Assembly (NCBI RefSeq): GCF_000745975.1 | Contig: NZ_JQKJ01000010.1 | Span: forward strand, 100,306 to 164,305 | Source: Desulfobacter vibrioformis DSM 8776 | Lineage (GTDB): Bacteria; Desulfobacterota; Desulfobacteria; Desulfobacterales; Desulfobacteraceae | DNA: 64,000 bases | Direction: 5' to 3' | In this document: positions 27,681 to 35,111 of the stretch, piece after piece | Layout: each line of letters begins with the position of its first letter | How positions within the stretch are numbered: position 1 is the first letter of the stretch | The notes under the pieces: model-generated | The model's input: only the letters and a program-made list of their open reading frames with translations | Told to the model about the DNA's origin: nothing | Databases searched by the model: none | Program-made: the position numbers and the translations under genes

Positions 27681-27795
27681 CAATGTCATAAACTTAAGCA
27701 TTGAGTATTTTATTTTACCATGAAGGACATGAAGAATATAAATCAATCTTCATGTCCTTCATGCGCTTCATGGTTTTAAATGAAAATTTGAATTG
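27681..27795 (-). repeat. family-3 palindromic element, degenerate copy
   Basis: The CAATGTCATAAACTTAAGC end, a TATTTTATTTTACCATGAAG arm, a perfect 17-bp hairpin (CATGAAGGACATGAAGA and its complement, 27719-27763) and a TGGTTTTAAATGAAAA arm match, in reverse, the elements at 38515-38653 and 63578-63742. Its right end has diverged, and no flanking direct repeat is visible, so this looks like an older insertion. Confidence 0.75.
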
Positions 27796-27847
27796 GGGTA
27801 CAAATTATGAGCAAACTAAACTCGAAAATTTAGACATCCCAGAATAA

Positions 27848-27896
27848 AACAGTACAGCCCAAGTGATGAATACGTCATCATTTGGGCTGTACTGTT
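27848..27896 (-). terminator. long hairpin terminator of the SYLF gene
   Basis: AACAGTACAGCCCAAGTGATGA pairs with TCATCATTTGGGCTGTACTGTT (22 bp with one G-T wobble) around a 5-base loop. On the minus strand the stem is followed by TTTTATT. It lies about 25 bases after the SYLF stop codon. Confidence 0.75.
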
Positions 27897-27920
27897 AAGA
27901 AAATAGAGACCCGCAAGCGT

Positions 27921-28511
27921 TTATTTAAAAAGCGCTACATCAAATCTCTGCCCGCCAATAGCCGCTTCATACATCAGCCCGCCTTTGGCGTGGATAAATA
28001 CAGCCATACCTTTATAATACCCGGTTTCTGCCTGAATGCCCGTGGCCGGACCGGCACTGGCACCGGCTGTACCGCCGTCACTGCCGGCCTTGGCCTGGAC
28101 ACCTGCAGTGACCACTACGGCTGAAACCGAGGCATCAAATTCATATGACCCGTTGGTAAATTCGTCATAGGCCCGCTTGTCCTGGAAAAAGATAATTTCG
28201 GAAAACGCCTGGCCGCCCAGTTGAAAACCAACAGTTATTTTGGCAATGGTGGCGGTACCGGTGATCAGCCCCCCCTGATAGACCCGGCCTGTGCCATAGG
28301 CACCCCCGACAAAAATGCCGCCTTTACCCACTGTGGGAAATACCGCATATCCATAGCAGTTGTTGAAAAAAGGCTGGACCGCTGTGGCCTTCTTAAACAC
28401 ATTAATCGCACTGGTGCATGAATCCGCAAACGCCGGAACGGTAAAAAAAAGGGATAGAAGGCCTGCCAGCATAATAATGAAAAATTTTTGGGTTTTCATC
28501 ATGGATTTCAT
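27921..28511 (-). CDS. SYLF/YSC84-domain lipid-binding-type exported protein
   Basis: The 196-residue protein starts with a signal peptide (FFIIMLAGLLSLFFTVPAFA), so the mature part is periplasmic. The remainder fits the SYLF (Ysc84 actin/lipid-binding) domain: FNNCYGYAVFPTVGKGGIFVGGAYGTGRVY, then VGFQLGGQAFSEIIFFQ, then a Gly/Ala-rich end with ASAGPATGIQAETGYYKGMAVF and a short tail. Function in bacteria is poorly known; lipid binding is inferred from eukaryotic homologues. AAAGGAG lies before the ATG. The cytochrome gene is 45 bp upstream on the same strand and may be co-transcribed. Confidence 0.85.
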   Translation of the reverse strand: MKSMMKTQKFFIIMLAGLLSLFFTVPAFADSCTSAINVFKKATAVQPFFNNCYGYAVFPTVGKGGIFVGGAYGTGRVYQGGLITGTATIAKITVGFQLGGQAFSEIIFFQDKRAYDEFTNGSYEFDASVSAVVVTAGVQAKAGSDGGTAGASAGPATGIQAETGYYKGMAVFIHAKGGLMYEAAIGGQRFDVALFK

Positions 28512-28556
28512 TGATCACGCTCCTTTAAGGGTTGGGTGGTATGTCCGGCAAACCTT

Positions 28557-28913
28557 TCAGGAGTGGCAGGCGCTGCAACTGGTGGGACCGGATTTTTCCC
28601 CGGCTTTCTTTTTTGCTTTATGGCAGGCAATACAGGTTTTAGTCATCACCTGTTTTGCTTTAAGGGTACCTGCGTTCTTTGCTTCATCCAAAGCGCCCGG
28701 TTTTTTTTCAAAATCCTTGTGACAGACGGCGCAGTCCTTAACAATGGTCTGGTGAAGCTGATGTTTAAAGGGAACGGGTCCTTTACTGCGGCCGTTCAGG
28801 ATCAGTTCAGGGCGGCCGTTGTCCTGGGCCATTATGCCGGAGACCGGGATCAACGGCAGGCCTGCAACGATAATGCAGGCAGCAAAGCAGGTTGTGATCA
28901 TTTTTTTGTTCAT
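28557..28913 (-). CDS. small periplasmic triheme cytochrome c (c3/c7-like)
   Basis: The 118 residues include a signal peptide (about 1-29) and three CxxCH heme-binding motifs: CAVCH 61-65, CIACH 94-98 and CSACH 113-117. An upstream FKHQLHQ provides H51 and H54 as probable distal ligands. The pattern KDCAVCHKDFE...TKTCIACHK...TSCSACH is that of class III cytochromes with three rather than four hemes, as in cytochrome c7. Such proteins shuttle low-potential electrons in the periplasm of sulfate and metal reducers. The redox partner cannot be deduced here. Confidence 0.88.
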   Translation of the reverse strand: MNKKMITTCFAACIIVAGLPLIPVSGIMAQDNGRPELILNGRSKGPVPFKHQLHQTIVKDCAVCHKDFEKKPGALDEAKNAGTLKAKQVMTKTCIACHKAKKKAGEKSGPTSCSACHS

Positions 28914-29050
28914 TTTTTCATCCTTATTTAAGGTTACCGGATTAAAAAAAACTCATAAAATTATTACCACAGATGTCCGGAAAAAGACAAGAAAAGGTAA
29001 ATTCGGGAACCTTCTGAGCATCTGTTGAATACTTGACTTTACACTGTGTT

Positions 29051-30511
29051 TTAAACAAATTGTCCGTCATTGGCCATGTGGCTGGCAAAAGCGCTTGGCC
29101 CCTGAGGGCGGCTCATTTCCATGCGGATATGAGAGACAAAAAAATCCCTGAATTCATCCTCCCTGTGGCTGACGTATAAAATGGTGCTTAACTTTTCTGC
29201 GGCTACCTGGCTTAAAAAATCCAGGACAGCATCACGGTTAGCCCGGTCCAGACCGTGGGTGGGTTCGTCCAGGACCAGCAGATCGGGCAGTTTTATCAGG
29301 GCCCGGGCAATGAGCGCCAGCCGCTGGTCTGCATAGGAAAGGGTGCGGAAAGAGGATTCCGCCTTATCTGACAGGCTGATGCGTCCCAGCCAGGCCAGGG
29401 CCTTTTTTTGGTCTTCAAATCCTGGCCGCTGGTACAGGCCGATGGAGTCATAAAGACCGGACAGCACACAGTCCAAAACGCTGCCGGGCACCCGGTAGCT
29501 GCGATGAAGCTCCGTACTGACAATGCCCATCCTTTTTTTCAGCTCCCAGATGGACTCCCCGGTGCCCCGGCGGGTGCCGAACAGCCACAACCGGTTCCGG
29601 TAACAGGCCGGATGGTCGCCTGAGATCACCTGCAGCAGGGTTGATTTGCCGCAGCCATTGGGGCCTGACACCAGGGTATGGTCGCCCGGAGCCATGCACA
29701 GGTTAAGGTGTGAAAAAACAGGTCTGCCCGAATATCCCGCATGTCCGTCTTCAAGTCTGACCAGTTCTTTTGAATGCGGCGCTTCCCCGGATGCAACAGC
29801 TTGAAAAAAAGCGGTTTCCGCAGGTTTCAGATCCGTCACGTGTGCTGAAAAGTTCGCCTGTTCCTGTAAGTCAAAAAGCCTGGATACGATTTCCTGCCGA
29901 GGCCCTGAACGTGTCATGGTTCCATTTTCAATAACCGCAATATGGGTGGCGCCTAGGGGAATATCCCCGGGATCATAAACAAAAACCAGAATCCCCATCC
30001 CGCAAACCCTGCAATGATCCAGTGCCAGATCAAGCTGGCTGCACCCGGCCTTGTCCAGGCCGTCAAAGGGGGACTGGATCAACAGCCACCGGCTGCCCGA
30101 GGAGATCCGGGACAGCAGCAGCAGTTTTCTTGTCTGGCCCGTGGACAGCTGGCGATAGCCCTGGTCCAGGACCTGATCCATGGCAAAGGCCCGGATCAGG
30201 TCTGCGTGTTGATCCGGATCATGGATAAAGGACCGGGCCAGCGTGCCCGGGTCCAGACGGTCCATGAAATCGGTGTCGTCATTTTTGAGTTCCTGTTCAA
30301 ATACCGCCTGCTGTCCGGCAAAGGAAAATATTCCCATATCCTCGGGCAGGCAGATTCCAGGGTCCGGGATTTTTGCCTGGCCCGGGGACAACAGGCTGAA
30401 AAAGGTGTCAATGCCGGATCTGTTCCGTCCCAGAATGCACCAGAACTGGCCGGGTTCCGCTTCAAACAAAGGGATATTTAAATCAGGTGTTTTTACATTT
30501 ACAATTTTCAT
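29051..30511 (-). CDS. modF: duplicated ABC ATPase, ModF-like
   Basis: The ATG at 30511 (MKIVNVKTPDLN) is preferred to an in-frame TTG four codons upstream. The 486-residue protein consists of two ABC ATPase modules in one chain with no membrane part. The first has a degenerate P-loop (GRNRSGIDT) and a signature-like LSTGQTRK. The second has intact GPNGCGKST, an LSYADQRLALIARAL signature and LLVLDEPTHGLD Walker B. This layout is that of ModF/PhrA, associated with molybdenum metabolism in enterobacteria but of unproven function. No molybdate permease genes are adjacent, and the molybdopterin genes lie 15 kb away. Confidence 0.72.
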   Translation of the reverse strand: MKIVNVKTPDLNIPLFEAEPGQFWCILGRNRSGIDTFFSLLSPGQAKIPDPGICLPEDMGIFSFAGQQAVFEQELKNDDTDFMDRLDPGTLARSFIHDPDQHADLIRAFAMDQVLDQGYRQLSTGQTRKLLLLSRISSGSRWLLIQSPFDGLDKAGCSQLDLALDHCRVCGMGILVFVYDPGDIPLGATHIAVIENGTMTRSGPRQEIVSRLFDLQEQANFSAHVTDLKPAETAFFQAVASGEAPHSKELVRLEDGHAGYSGRPVFSHLNLCMAPGDHTLVSGPNGCGKSTLLQVISGDHPACYRNRLWLFGTRRGTGESIWELKKRMGIVSTELHRSYRVPGSVLDCVLSGLYDSIGLYQRPGFEDQKKALAWLGRISLSDKAESSFRTLSYADQRLALIARALIKLPDLLVLDEPTHGLDRANRDAVLDFLSQVAAEKLSTILYVSHREDEFRDFFVSHIRMEMSRPQGPSAFASHMANDGQFV

Positions 30512-30667
30512 GATCGTATTCAACCAGATTTATGGCATTTCAGCAAGCTTGCATTTCTCTTTGACTAGATCTGAACAATTGGTTTTGCAAAACGCCTGAT
30601 ATTCTGCTAAAAGCCTTCAATGAAAGAAAATGCTGTGTTAAATGTGCAATATAGAGAGGACAGACAG

Positions 30668-31297
30668 GTGAACGCTTTTCAACCCAAAACCATATATGTG
30701 GATGTGGATGATGTCGTATCCAGGACCACAGAGACTTATCCGGCTGTTGTGGCCCAGCAATTCGGTAAGACCGTGTCTTTTGAAGACCTGACCGGTTTTG
30801 ATTTGAAATTTTGTTTTCAATTGACGGATAATGAATTTCAATATTTTTTTGACCTGGTTCATCAGCCTGATTTTCTTCTGGGATTTAAGCCGGTGGACGG
30901 GGCGGTTCAGACCCTGAAAGCCTGGGCTGATATGGGGCACGTCATTGATATTGTAACAGGGCGTCCCACCTCGGCCCAGGAACCTACCCTGGCCTGGCTT
31001 GCAATGCATCATGTGCCTTTCAGGGGATTCATCATGGTGGATAAATACAACCGTCCCGGAAACGACATGTCCCTGGCCATTTCAAAACAGGAGTTATCCA
31101 TGATGGATTACGACCTGGCCGTGGAAGATTCCCCGGATATGGCCATGTTCCTGGCCCGGGACATGGATGTTCCCACGGCATTGATCCACCGCCCCTGGAA
31201 CCGGGAGTGCATCATACATGACAATTTGGTCCGGTGTACGTCCTGGAAGGAAATTTATCCCATGGTCAAAGAAGTGGCCCTTGAAGGACACGAGTGA
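30668..31297 (+). CDS. HAD-superfamily hydrolase, 5'-nucleotidase-like
   Basis: The GTG at 30668 is chosen because GAGAGGA lies about seven bases upstream; an in-frame ATG at 30620 has no ribosome site and would add 16 unlikely residues. The 209-residue protein has HAD motif I as YVDVDDVVSRT (nucleophile and acid Asp), motif II as VTGRPT and motif IV as AVEDSPDMA. The pattern resembles NT5C-type deoxynucleotidases and related HAD phosphatases. The substrate is not predictable. It stands alone, divergent from modF. Confidence 0.72.
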   Translation: MNAFQPKTIYVDVDDVVSRTTETYPAVVAQQFGKTVSFEDLTGFDLKFCFQLTDNEFQYFFDLVHQPDFLLGFKPVDGAVQTLKAWADMGHVIDIVTGRPTSAQEPTLAWLAMHHVPFRGFIMVDKYNRPGNDMSLAISKQELSMMDYDLAVEDSPDMAMFLARDMDVPTALIHRPWNRECIIHDNLVRCTSWKEIYPMVKEVALEGHE

Positions 31298-31357
31298 ATT
31301 AAGGGCCAGGAAAATTTAGACACCCCACGCCAGTCCAAGTACCGAATTAAGGCAGGA

Positions 31358-31795
31358 TTACGTCTTCTTTTTAAGGCAGTTTCTGCAGATGCCGTCCAGT
31401 CGCATTTCAACTTTGTCTATGCGGCCCGGAAAGGTATTCTCAAAGGCATGGAAATCAATGTCCACGGTTTCGGGGGTCAGGCAGTCCATGCGCCCGCACT
31501 GGGTGCAGTAAAAATGAGGATGGGCCTGGTGCTGCGCATTGGGGGCCATGCCGTAGTAGGCAGCCCGGCCGCCGGTGGCGATCCGGGCCACAATCTGTTT
31601 TTCCACCAGCAGATCCAGGATGCGGTACACGGTCACCCGGTTGATGGGGGCGGATCTATCCAGGGTTTCGTGGATATCTGCCGCAGGCAAAGGAAAATTG
31701 TTACTGCCGATGATTTCCAGTACCCGCAACCGGTTAAGGGTGGGCGACACACCCCCATCTTTGAGCAGTTGTCTGTAATCACAGTGAATACACAT
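31358..31795 (-). CDS. zur: Fur-family zinc-responsive regulator, probably Zur
   Basis: The 145-residue protein has the Fur winged helix (VSPTLNRLRVLEIIGSNNFPLPAADI, then NRVTVYRILDLLVEKQIV) and a dimerisation domain. The structural Zn site consists of CTQCGRMDC and CRNCLKKK. Histidines in QAHPHFYC belong to the regulatory site. An additional MCIHC at the N-terminus is uncommon. It is the last gene of the znu operon, four bases after znuB, and a 7-5-7 palindrome sits upstream of znuA. Zinc-dependent autoregulation of uptake is the natural reading; PerR- or Fur-type function is less likely from context. Confidence 0.85.
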   Translation of the reverse strand: MCIHCDYRQLLKDGGVSPTLNRLRVLEIIGSNNFPLPAADIHETLDRSAPINRVTVYRILDLLVEKQIVARIATGGRAAYYGMAPNAQHQAHPHFYCTQCGRMDCLTPETVDIDFHAFENTFPGRIDKVEMRLDGICRNCLKKKT

Positions 31796-31799
31796 GATG

Positions 31800-32642
31800 T
31801 TATCTTTTCAGCTCTCCGGCATGCCGAACCGTTCTGGGTATAAAGCCCCGGATCTTTTCAACACCCAGGGAGACCAGGAATACAGTGCCGGCCACCATGA
31901 TGATGGCCGCCCCCGAGGTCAGGTCAAACCGGTAGGACAGATATAGGCCTGCCAGGGTGAAACAGGCACCCAGCAAGCTTGAACCCGCCATCATGGTCCC
32001 CAGGGACCGGGCATATTTTTCCATCATGAACGGCGGAATGGTGAGCAGCGCAATCACCATGATCAGCCCCACCACCTGGATCACCATGACCACGGTAAGT
32101 CCGAGCATGGCAATCAGGGAAAAGTAGATCCCGCGCACCGGAAGCCCCCGCAGACCTGCAAATTCCTCGTCATAGGAAACCGCCATAAGTTCCTTATAAA
32201 AAAAGACAACCAGAAAAAGAATCAGGGTACCGATAATCCCCATGATGATCAGGTCTGATCCGGGCACGGTGAGAATACTGCCGAAAAGATAGCTCATCAG
32301 ATCCACATTATACCCCGGGGTCAGGTCCACCAGGATGATGCCGAATGCCATACCCACTGCCCAAATCACGCCAATGACCGTATCAGCCCGCTGCCTGTTG
32401 TTCAGGGTAACGGCTGCCATGACCAGGGAGGCGCCCAGGGAAAACCCCATGGTGGAAGGAATCACAGGCCAGTTGAAATAAAATGCCATGCCGATCCCGC
32501 CATAGGCGGCGTGGGCTATGCCCCCGGACAGGAACACGATGCGGTTCACCACCACCAGGGTGCCCATGATGCCACAGATGATGCTGGTCAAAAGTCCTGC
32601 GGCCAGGGCATGGCGCATGAATTCGTATTTAAGGATTTCCAT
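31800..32642 (-). CDS. znuB: zinc/metal ABC transporter permease
   Basis: The start is set at 32642 (MEILKYEFMRHALAAG). The frame is open further upstream, but those 48 codons overlap the ATPase gene and encode no family sequence. The 280-residue protein has about eight membrane helices and the ABC-3 permease pattern (VNRIVFLSGGIAHAAYGGIGMAFY; VIGVIWAVGMAFGIILV; GLIMVIALLTIPPFMMEKYA). It overlaps the end of znuC by 14 bases, indicating translational coupling. It forms the inner-membrane pore for Zn(II) delivered by ZnuA. Confidence 0.92.
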   Translation of the reverse strand: MEILKYEFMRHALAAGLLTSIICGIMGTLVVVNRIVFLSGGIAHAAYGGIGMAFYFNWPVIPSTMGFSLGASLVMAAVTLNNRQRADTVIGVIWAVGMAFGIILVDLTPGYNVDLMSYLFGSILTVPGSDLIIMGIIGTLILFLVVFFYKELMAVSYDEEFAGLRGLPVRGIYFSLIAMLGLTVVMVIQVVGLIMVIALLTIPPFMMEKYARSLGTMMAGSSLLGACFTLAGLYLSYRFDLTSGAAIIMVAGTVFLVSLGVEKIRGFIPRTVRHAGELKR

Positions 32643-33399
32643 CGGCACCCCCCGCACTTTTATGCCCTGCCCCGGGCAGGACCTGGCTGAGCACCTGCAT
32701 CCGGCACACATCTTCCACCGAGCAGGCATACATGGTTTCAAGCATCTGTCCTTTAATCTCCTCATGGGAGTGGTAATGCAGCCCATGGTTCACACAGGCC
32801 ACGGATTTGACATAACCGGACACGGCAAACAGGTCATGGGTGACCACCACAATGGCCACGTCCTTATTCAGGGTTTCAAGCAGGTTTAAAAAATCCGTCT
32901 GGCCCCTTGAGTCGATGCTGGCCGTGGGTTCGTCAAGAAACAACAGGCGCGGCCGGGTCATCAGGGACCGGGCAATGAATACCCGCTGGCGCTGTCCCCC
33001 GGAAAGTTCCCCGATCTTTTTGCGGACATGGTCGGCCATGCCCAGGCGCGCCAGGGTGGACAGCCCATCTTTTTCACACTCTTTCCGGGTCCGCCTGGAC
33101 TGCCCGAAAAGACCTCCCGTGCCAAGACACCCCATGAGCACCACATCCAGGGCGGTAATGGGAAAATGGTCATTGATATGAACGTTCTGGGGCACATATC
33201 CCAGGGCCTGGCTATGCTTGCCGGGACGCTCCCCTAACACCCGGATTTTACCTTTATCTGGCTTGAGCAGACCCAGGATCAGCCGGAGCAGGGTGGATTT
33301 TCCCCCGCCGTTGGGGCCGATAACGGCCATGAAATCATGTTCCCGGATGGTCAGATTGATGTTGGAAAGAACAGGCTCTCCATTGTAGGAAAAATCCAC
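32629..33399 (-). CDS. znuC: zinc ABC transporter ATPase (start uncertain, possibly non-canonical)
   Basis: Motifs are Walker A GPNGGGKST, Q-loop YVPQNVH, signature LSGGQRQRV and Walker B LLFLDEPTAS, with a typical ZnuC length of 256 residues or more. The first usable canonical codon is the GTG at 33399. However, the same frame continues upstream through ALVTVEDV, which matches the first beta-strand of ABC ATPases, and no ATG/GTG/TTG exists before an in-frame TGA. AAGGAGG lies seven bases before an ATA codon (33441) that overlaps the znuA stop. Initiation at ATA (33441) or ATT (33432) is therefore plausible. Confidence 0.88.
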   Translation of the reverse strand: MDFSYNGEPVLSNINLTIREHDFMAVIGPNGGGKSTLLRLILGLLKPDKGKIRVLGERPGKHSQALGYVPQNVHINDHFPITALDVVLMGCLGTGGLFGQSRRTRKECEKDGLSTLARLGMADHVRKKIGELSGGQRQRVFIARSLMTRPRLLFLDEPTASIDSRGQTDFLNLLETLNKDVAIVVVTHDLFAVSGYVKSVACVNHGLHYHSHEEIKGQMLETMYACSVEDVCRMQVLSQVLPGAGHKSAGGADGNP

Positions 33400-33437
33400 A
33401 TCTTCAACCGTAACCAGGGCTTTTTCTAAAATCTCGA

Positions 33438-34367
33438 CTATTTCAGGGCCTCCTTGAACTGTTCAGCCATTTTTTTCATATTATCCAGCCAGTCCAATGC
33501 CAGGGGATTGGCCGGGATAACCTGGCCGTTGATCTCCTTGGCCACAAGTTCTGCACTTTTGGTTGAAAACTGGGGCTGGACAAAAATCACTTTGATTCTC
33601 TGGTCTCTGGCATGCCGGATCAGTACCTGCAATGTTGCCGGCTTCGGGTCCTTGCCTTCTATTTCAATGGGAATCATTTTCAGGTTGTAATCCCGGGCAA
33701 AATATCCCCATGACGGATGAAAAACCATAAACTGCATGCCAGCGTTATCCTTTAACATCTGCGAAAGATCCTGGTCAAGGAGATCAATCTCCCTGAGAAA
33801 GGCATTATAATTGGCTGTGTAGAAATCCTTATTTTCAGGATCTGCAGCTGCAAGGGCCCCAAGGATATGGCCGGCCTGGATCTTGACCAGTCTGGGAGAG
33901 AGCCAGATATGGGGGTCCAGCCCGGCATGGCCATGATCATTCTCATGGTCATGATCCTCTTCTGTCCGGGCCATGTCATCGTGGTGATCTGCCGGGGCTT
34001 CCCCCTCGTGATGGTGCGCACCCATGGGCTGTTTTTCTATGCCTTTATCTGTGTGGACAATGGTCATATCCGGACTTGCAGATGCAATTTTGTCCAGCCA
34101 GAACGTTTCAAAGGGCACGCCAATGGAAAAATAGAGGCGGGTTCTGGATAGTTTGGCCATTTGTGCGGGTTTTGGCTCATATGTGGCCGGGCTTGCCCCG
34201 GGCTGGACCATTACGGAAACAGCCACTTTATCCTTGCCAATTTGTTGCACAAAATATTGCTGGGGCACGATGCTGACAAACACGGAGACCGGCGGTTTAG
34301 CCCAGGCCGGTCCGTGGACCATAGCGACGATTGAAATAACTATGAAAAATTTAACAAACCTTTTCAT
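33438..34367 (-). CDS. znuA: zinc-binding periplasmic protein of the Znu transporter
   Basis: The 309-residue cluster A-I binding protein has a signal peptide (FFIVISIVAMVHGPAWA). A His/Asp/Glu-rich loop (about residues 115-150: HHHEGEAPADHHDD..., DHDHENDHGHAG) typical of zinc-specific members precedes LDPHIWLSPR. Metal-site positions include the His of DPHIW and of VFHPSWGY. The usual first ligand His is replaced by Ala in GASPATYEP, a variant shared by a subgroup. The Ile-rich FVQPQFSTKSAE segment closes the site. It captures Zn(II) in the periplasm. GAAAGGAG precedes the ATG. Confidence 0.9.
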   Translation of the reverse strand: MKRFVKFFIVISIVAMVHGPAWAKPPVSVFVSIVPQQYFVQQIGKDKVAVSVMVQPGASPATYEPKPAQMAKLSRTRLYFSIGVPFETFWLDKIASASPDMTIVHTDKGIEKQPMGAHHHEGEAPADHHDDMARTEEDHDHENDHGHAGLDPHIWLSPRLVKIQAGHILGALAAADPENKDFYTANYNAFLREIDLLDQDLSQMLKDNAGMQFMVFHPSWGYFARDYNLKMIPIEIEGKDPKPATLQVLIRHARDQRIKVIFVQPQFSTKSAELVAKEINGQVIPANPLALDWLDNMKKMAEQFKEALK

Positions 34368-34429
34368 GTCAGACTCCTTTCAAATGAATTTTTTATCGTT
34401 ATATCGGATGGAATCATGAATAACAGATC

Positions 34430-34448
34430 AATGCAACTTTATTGCATT
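34430..34448. promoter_or_regulatory. candidate Zur box upstream of znuA
   Basis: AATGCAA-CTTTA-TTGCATT is a perfect 7-5-7 inverted repeat, 62 bases before the znuA start. A Fur-family operator of this size and position, in front of an operon that ends with a Fur-family gene, is most simply a Zur site. Confidence 0.65.
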
Positions 34449-34527
34449 TTACAAAAAAGGCAAGGAGGTTTTATTTTTTCATGGAACAGCCATGACCTGG
34501 CGGACACAACAAACGATGAAAAACATG

Positions 34528-34585
34528 TTAACCACGGAAGTCACAGAATTTTATCTTCAGTGTCTTCTGTGACTTCCGTGGTTAA
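34528..34585. repeat. 21-bp perfect hairpin of the ACCACGGAAG type
   Basis: TTAACCACGGAAGTCACAGAA pairs perfectly with its complement across a 16-base loop. It lies just after the 3' end of the DUF1178 gene (minus strand) and could terminate it. The arm sequence resembles the hairpin at 54211-54356 and, more distantly, family 3. Confidence 0.75.
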
Positions 34586-34623
34586 ACGTTTTAATATAAA
34601 ATACAATGAATTATGTATGCTGA

Positions 34624-35070
34624 TTAATTGAGGTCTTCGTTGTCTTTTTTGAGGATCGGGAGTTTCATTACCGGCACCCCTTCCTTTTCCAGGGTCTTTT
34701 CCTCTTCCCTGGTGGTGGTGCCCCGGATCTGCTTGAAATCCTTGACACCGTAATGCATTTCCAACGCTTGTTTGGCAAAGGATGTGCCTACATTTTCGTA
34801 GTTGTTTTCAACGTACTGGATCACCTTTTCGGCAAACTCGGCCATGGCGTCCAGCTGGGCCTGGGACGCCATCTCTTGACCGGAACCGGCAGGAGCCGGG
34901 GAGGCTGATCTTCGGATGGCCACGGCAGACAGCTTGGGACTTACGGAGAAACTGTCACATACCGGGCATTGCAGAAGGCCCTGGGCCTGCTGCCGGTCAA
35001 GATCGTCCCGGTCATCAAACCAGCCTTCAAAAACATGGCCGTTAATGCATTCCAGATCAAATACTATCAT
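34624..35070 (-). CDS. DUF1178-family protein
   Basis: The 148-residue protein opens with MIVFDLECINGHVFEGWF and LLQCPVCDSF, the zinc-ribbon-like start that defines DUF1178: Cys8, His11 and a CxxC pair at about 34-37. An Ala/Pro-rich linker and a helical C-terminus (MAEFAEKVIQYVENNYENVGTSFAKQALEMHYG) follow. The C-terminal IRGTTTREEEKTLEKEGVPVMKLP is also conserved. Function is unknown. No operon partner is close; the radical SAM gene upstream is 41 bp away on the same strand and could be co-transcribed. Confidence 0.85.
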   Translation of the reverse strand: MIVFDLECINGHVFEGWFDDRDDLDRQQAQGLLQCPVCDSFSVSPKLSAVAIRRSASPAPAGSGQEMASQAQLDAMAEFAEKVIQYVENNYENVGTSFAKQALEMHYGVKDFKQIRGTTTREEEKTLEKEGVPVMKLPILKKDNEDLN

Positions 35071-35111
35071 ATGTTATCAAATTATATTTCCAATAAAATT
35101 GTGGATATACG

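Noticed and set aside
27821..27841. Short match GAAAATTTAGACAYCCCA shared with 31309-31327
   Set aside because: Only about 18 bases agree, without flanking similarity or symmetry. It is too little to name a repeat.
32643..32786. Long N-terminal extension of znuB
   Set aside because: It overlaps znuC and encodes a Cys/Arg-rich stretch foreign to ABC-3 permeases. The ATG at 32642 matches family starts.
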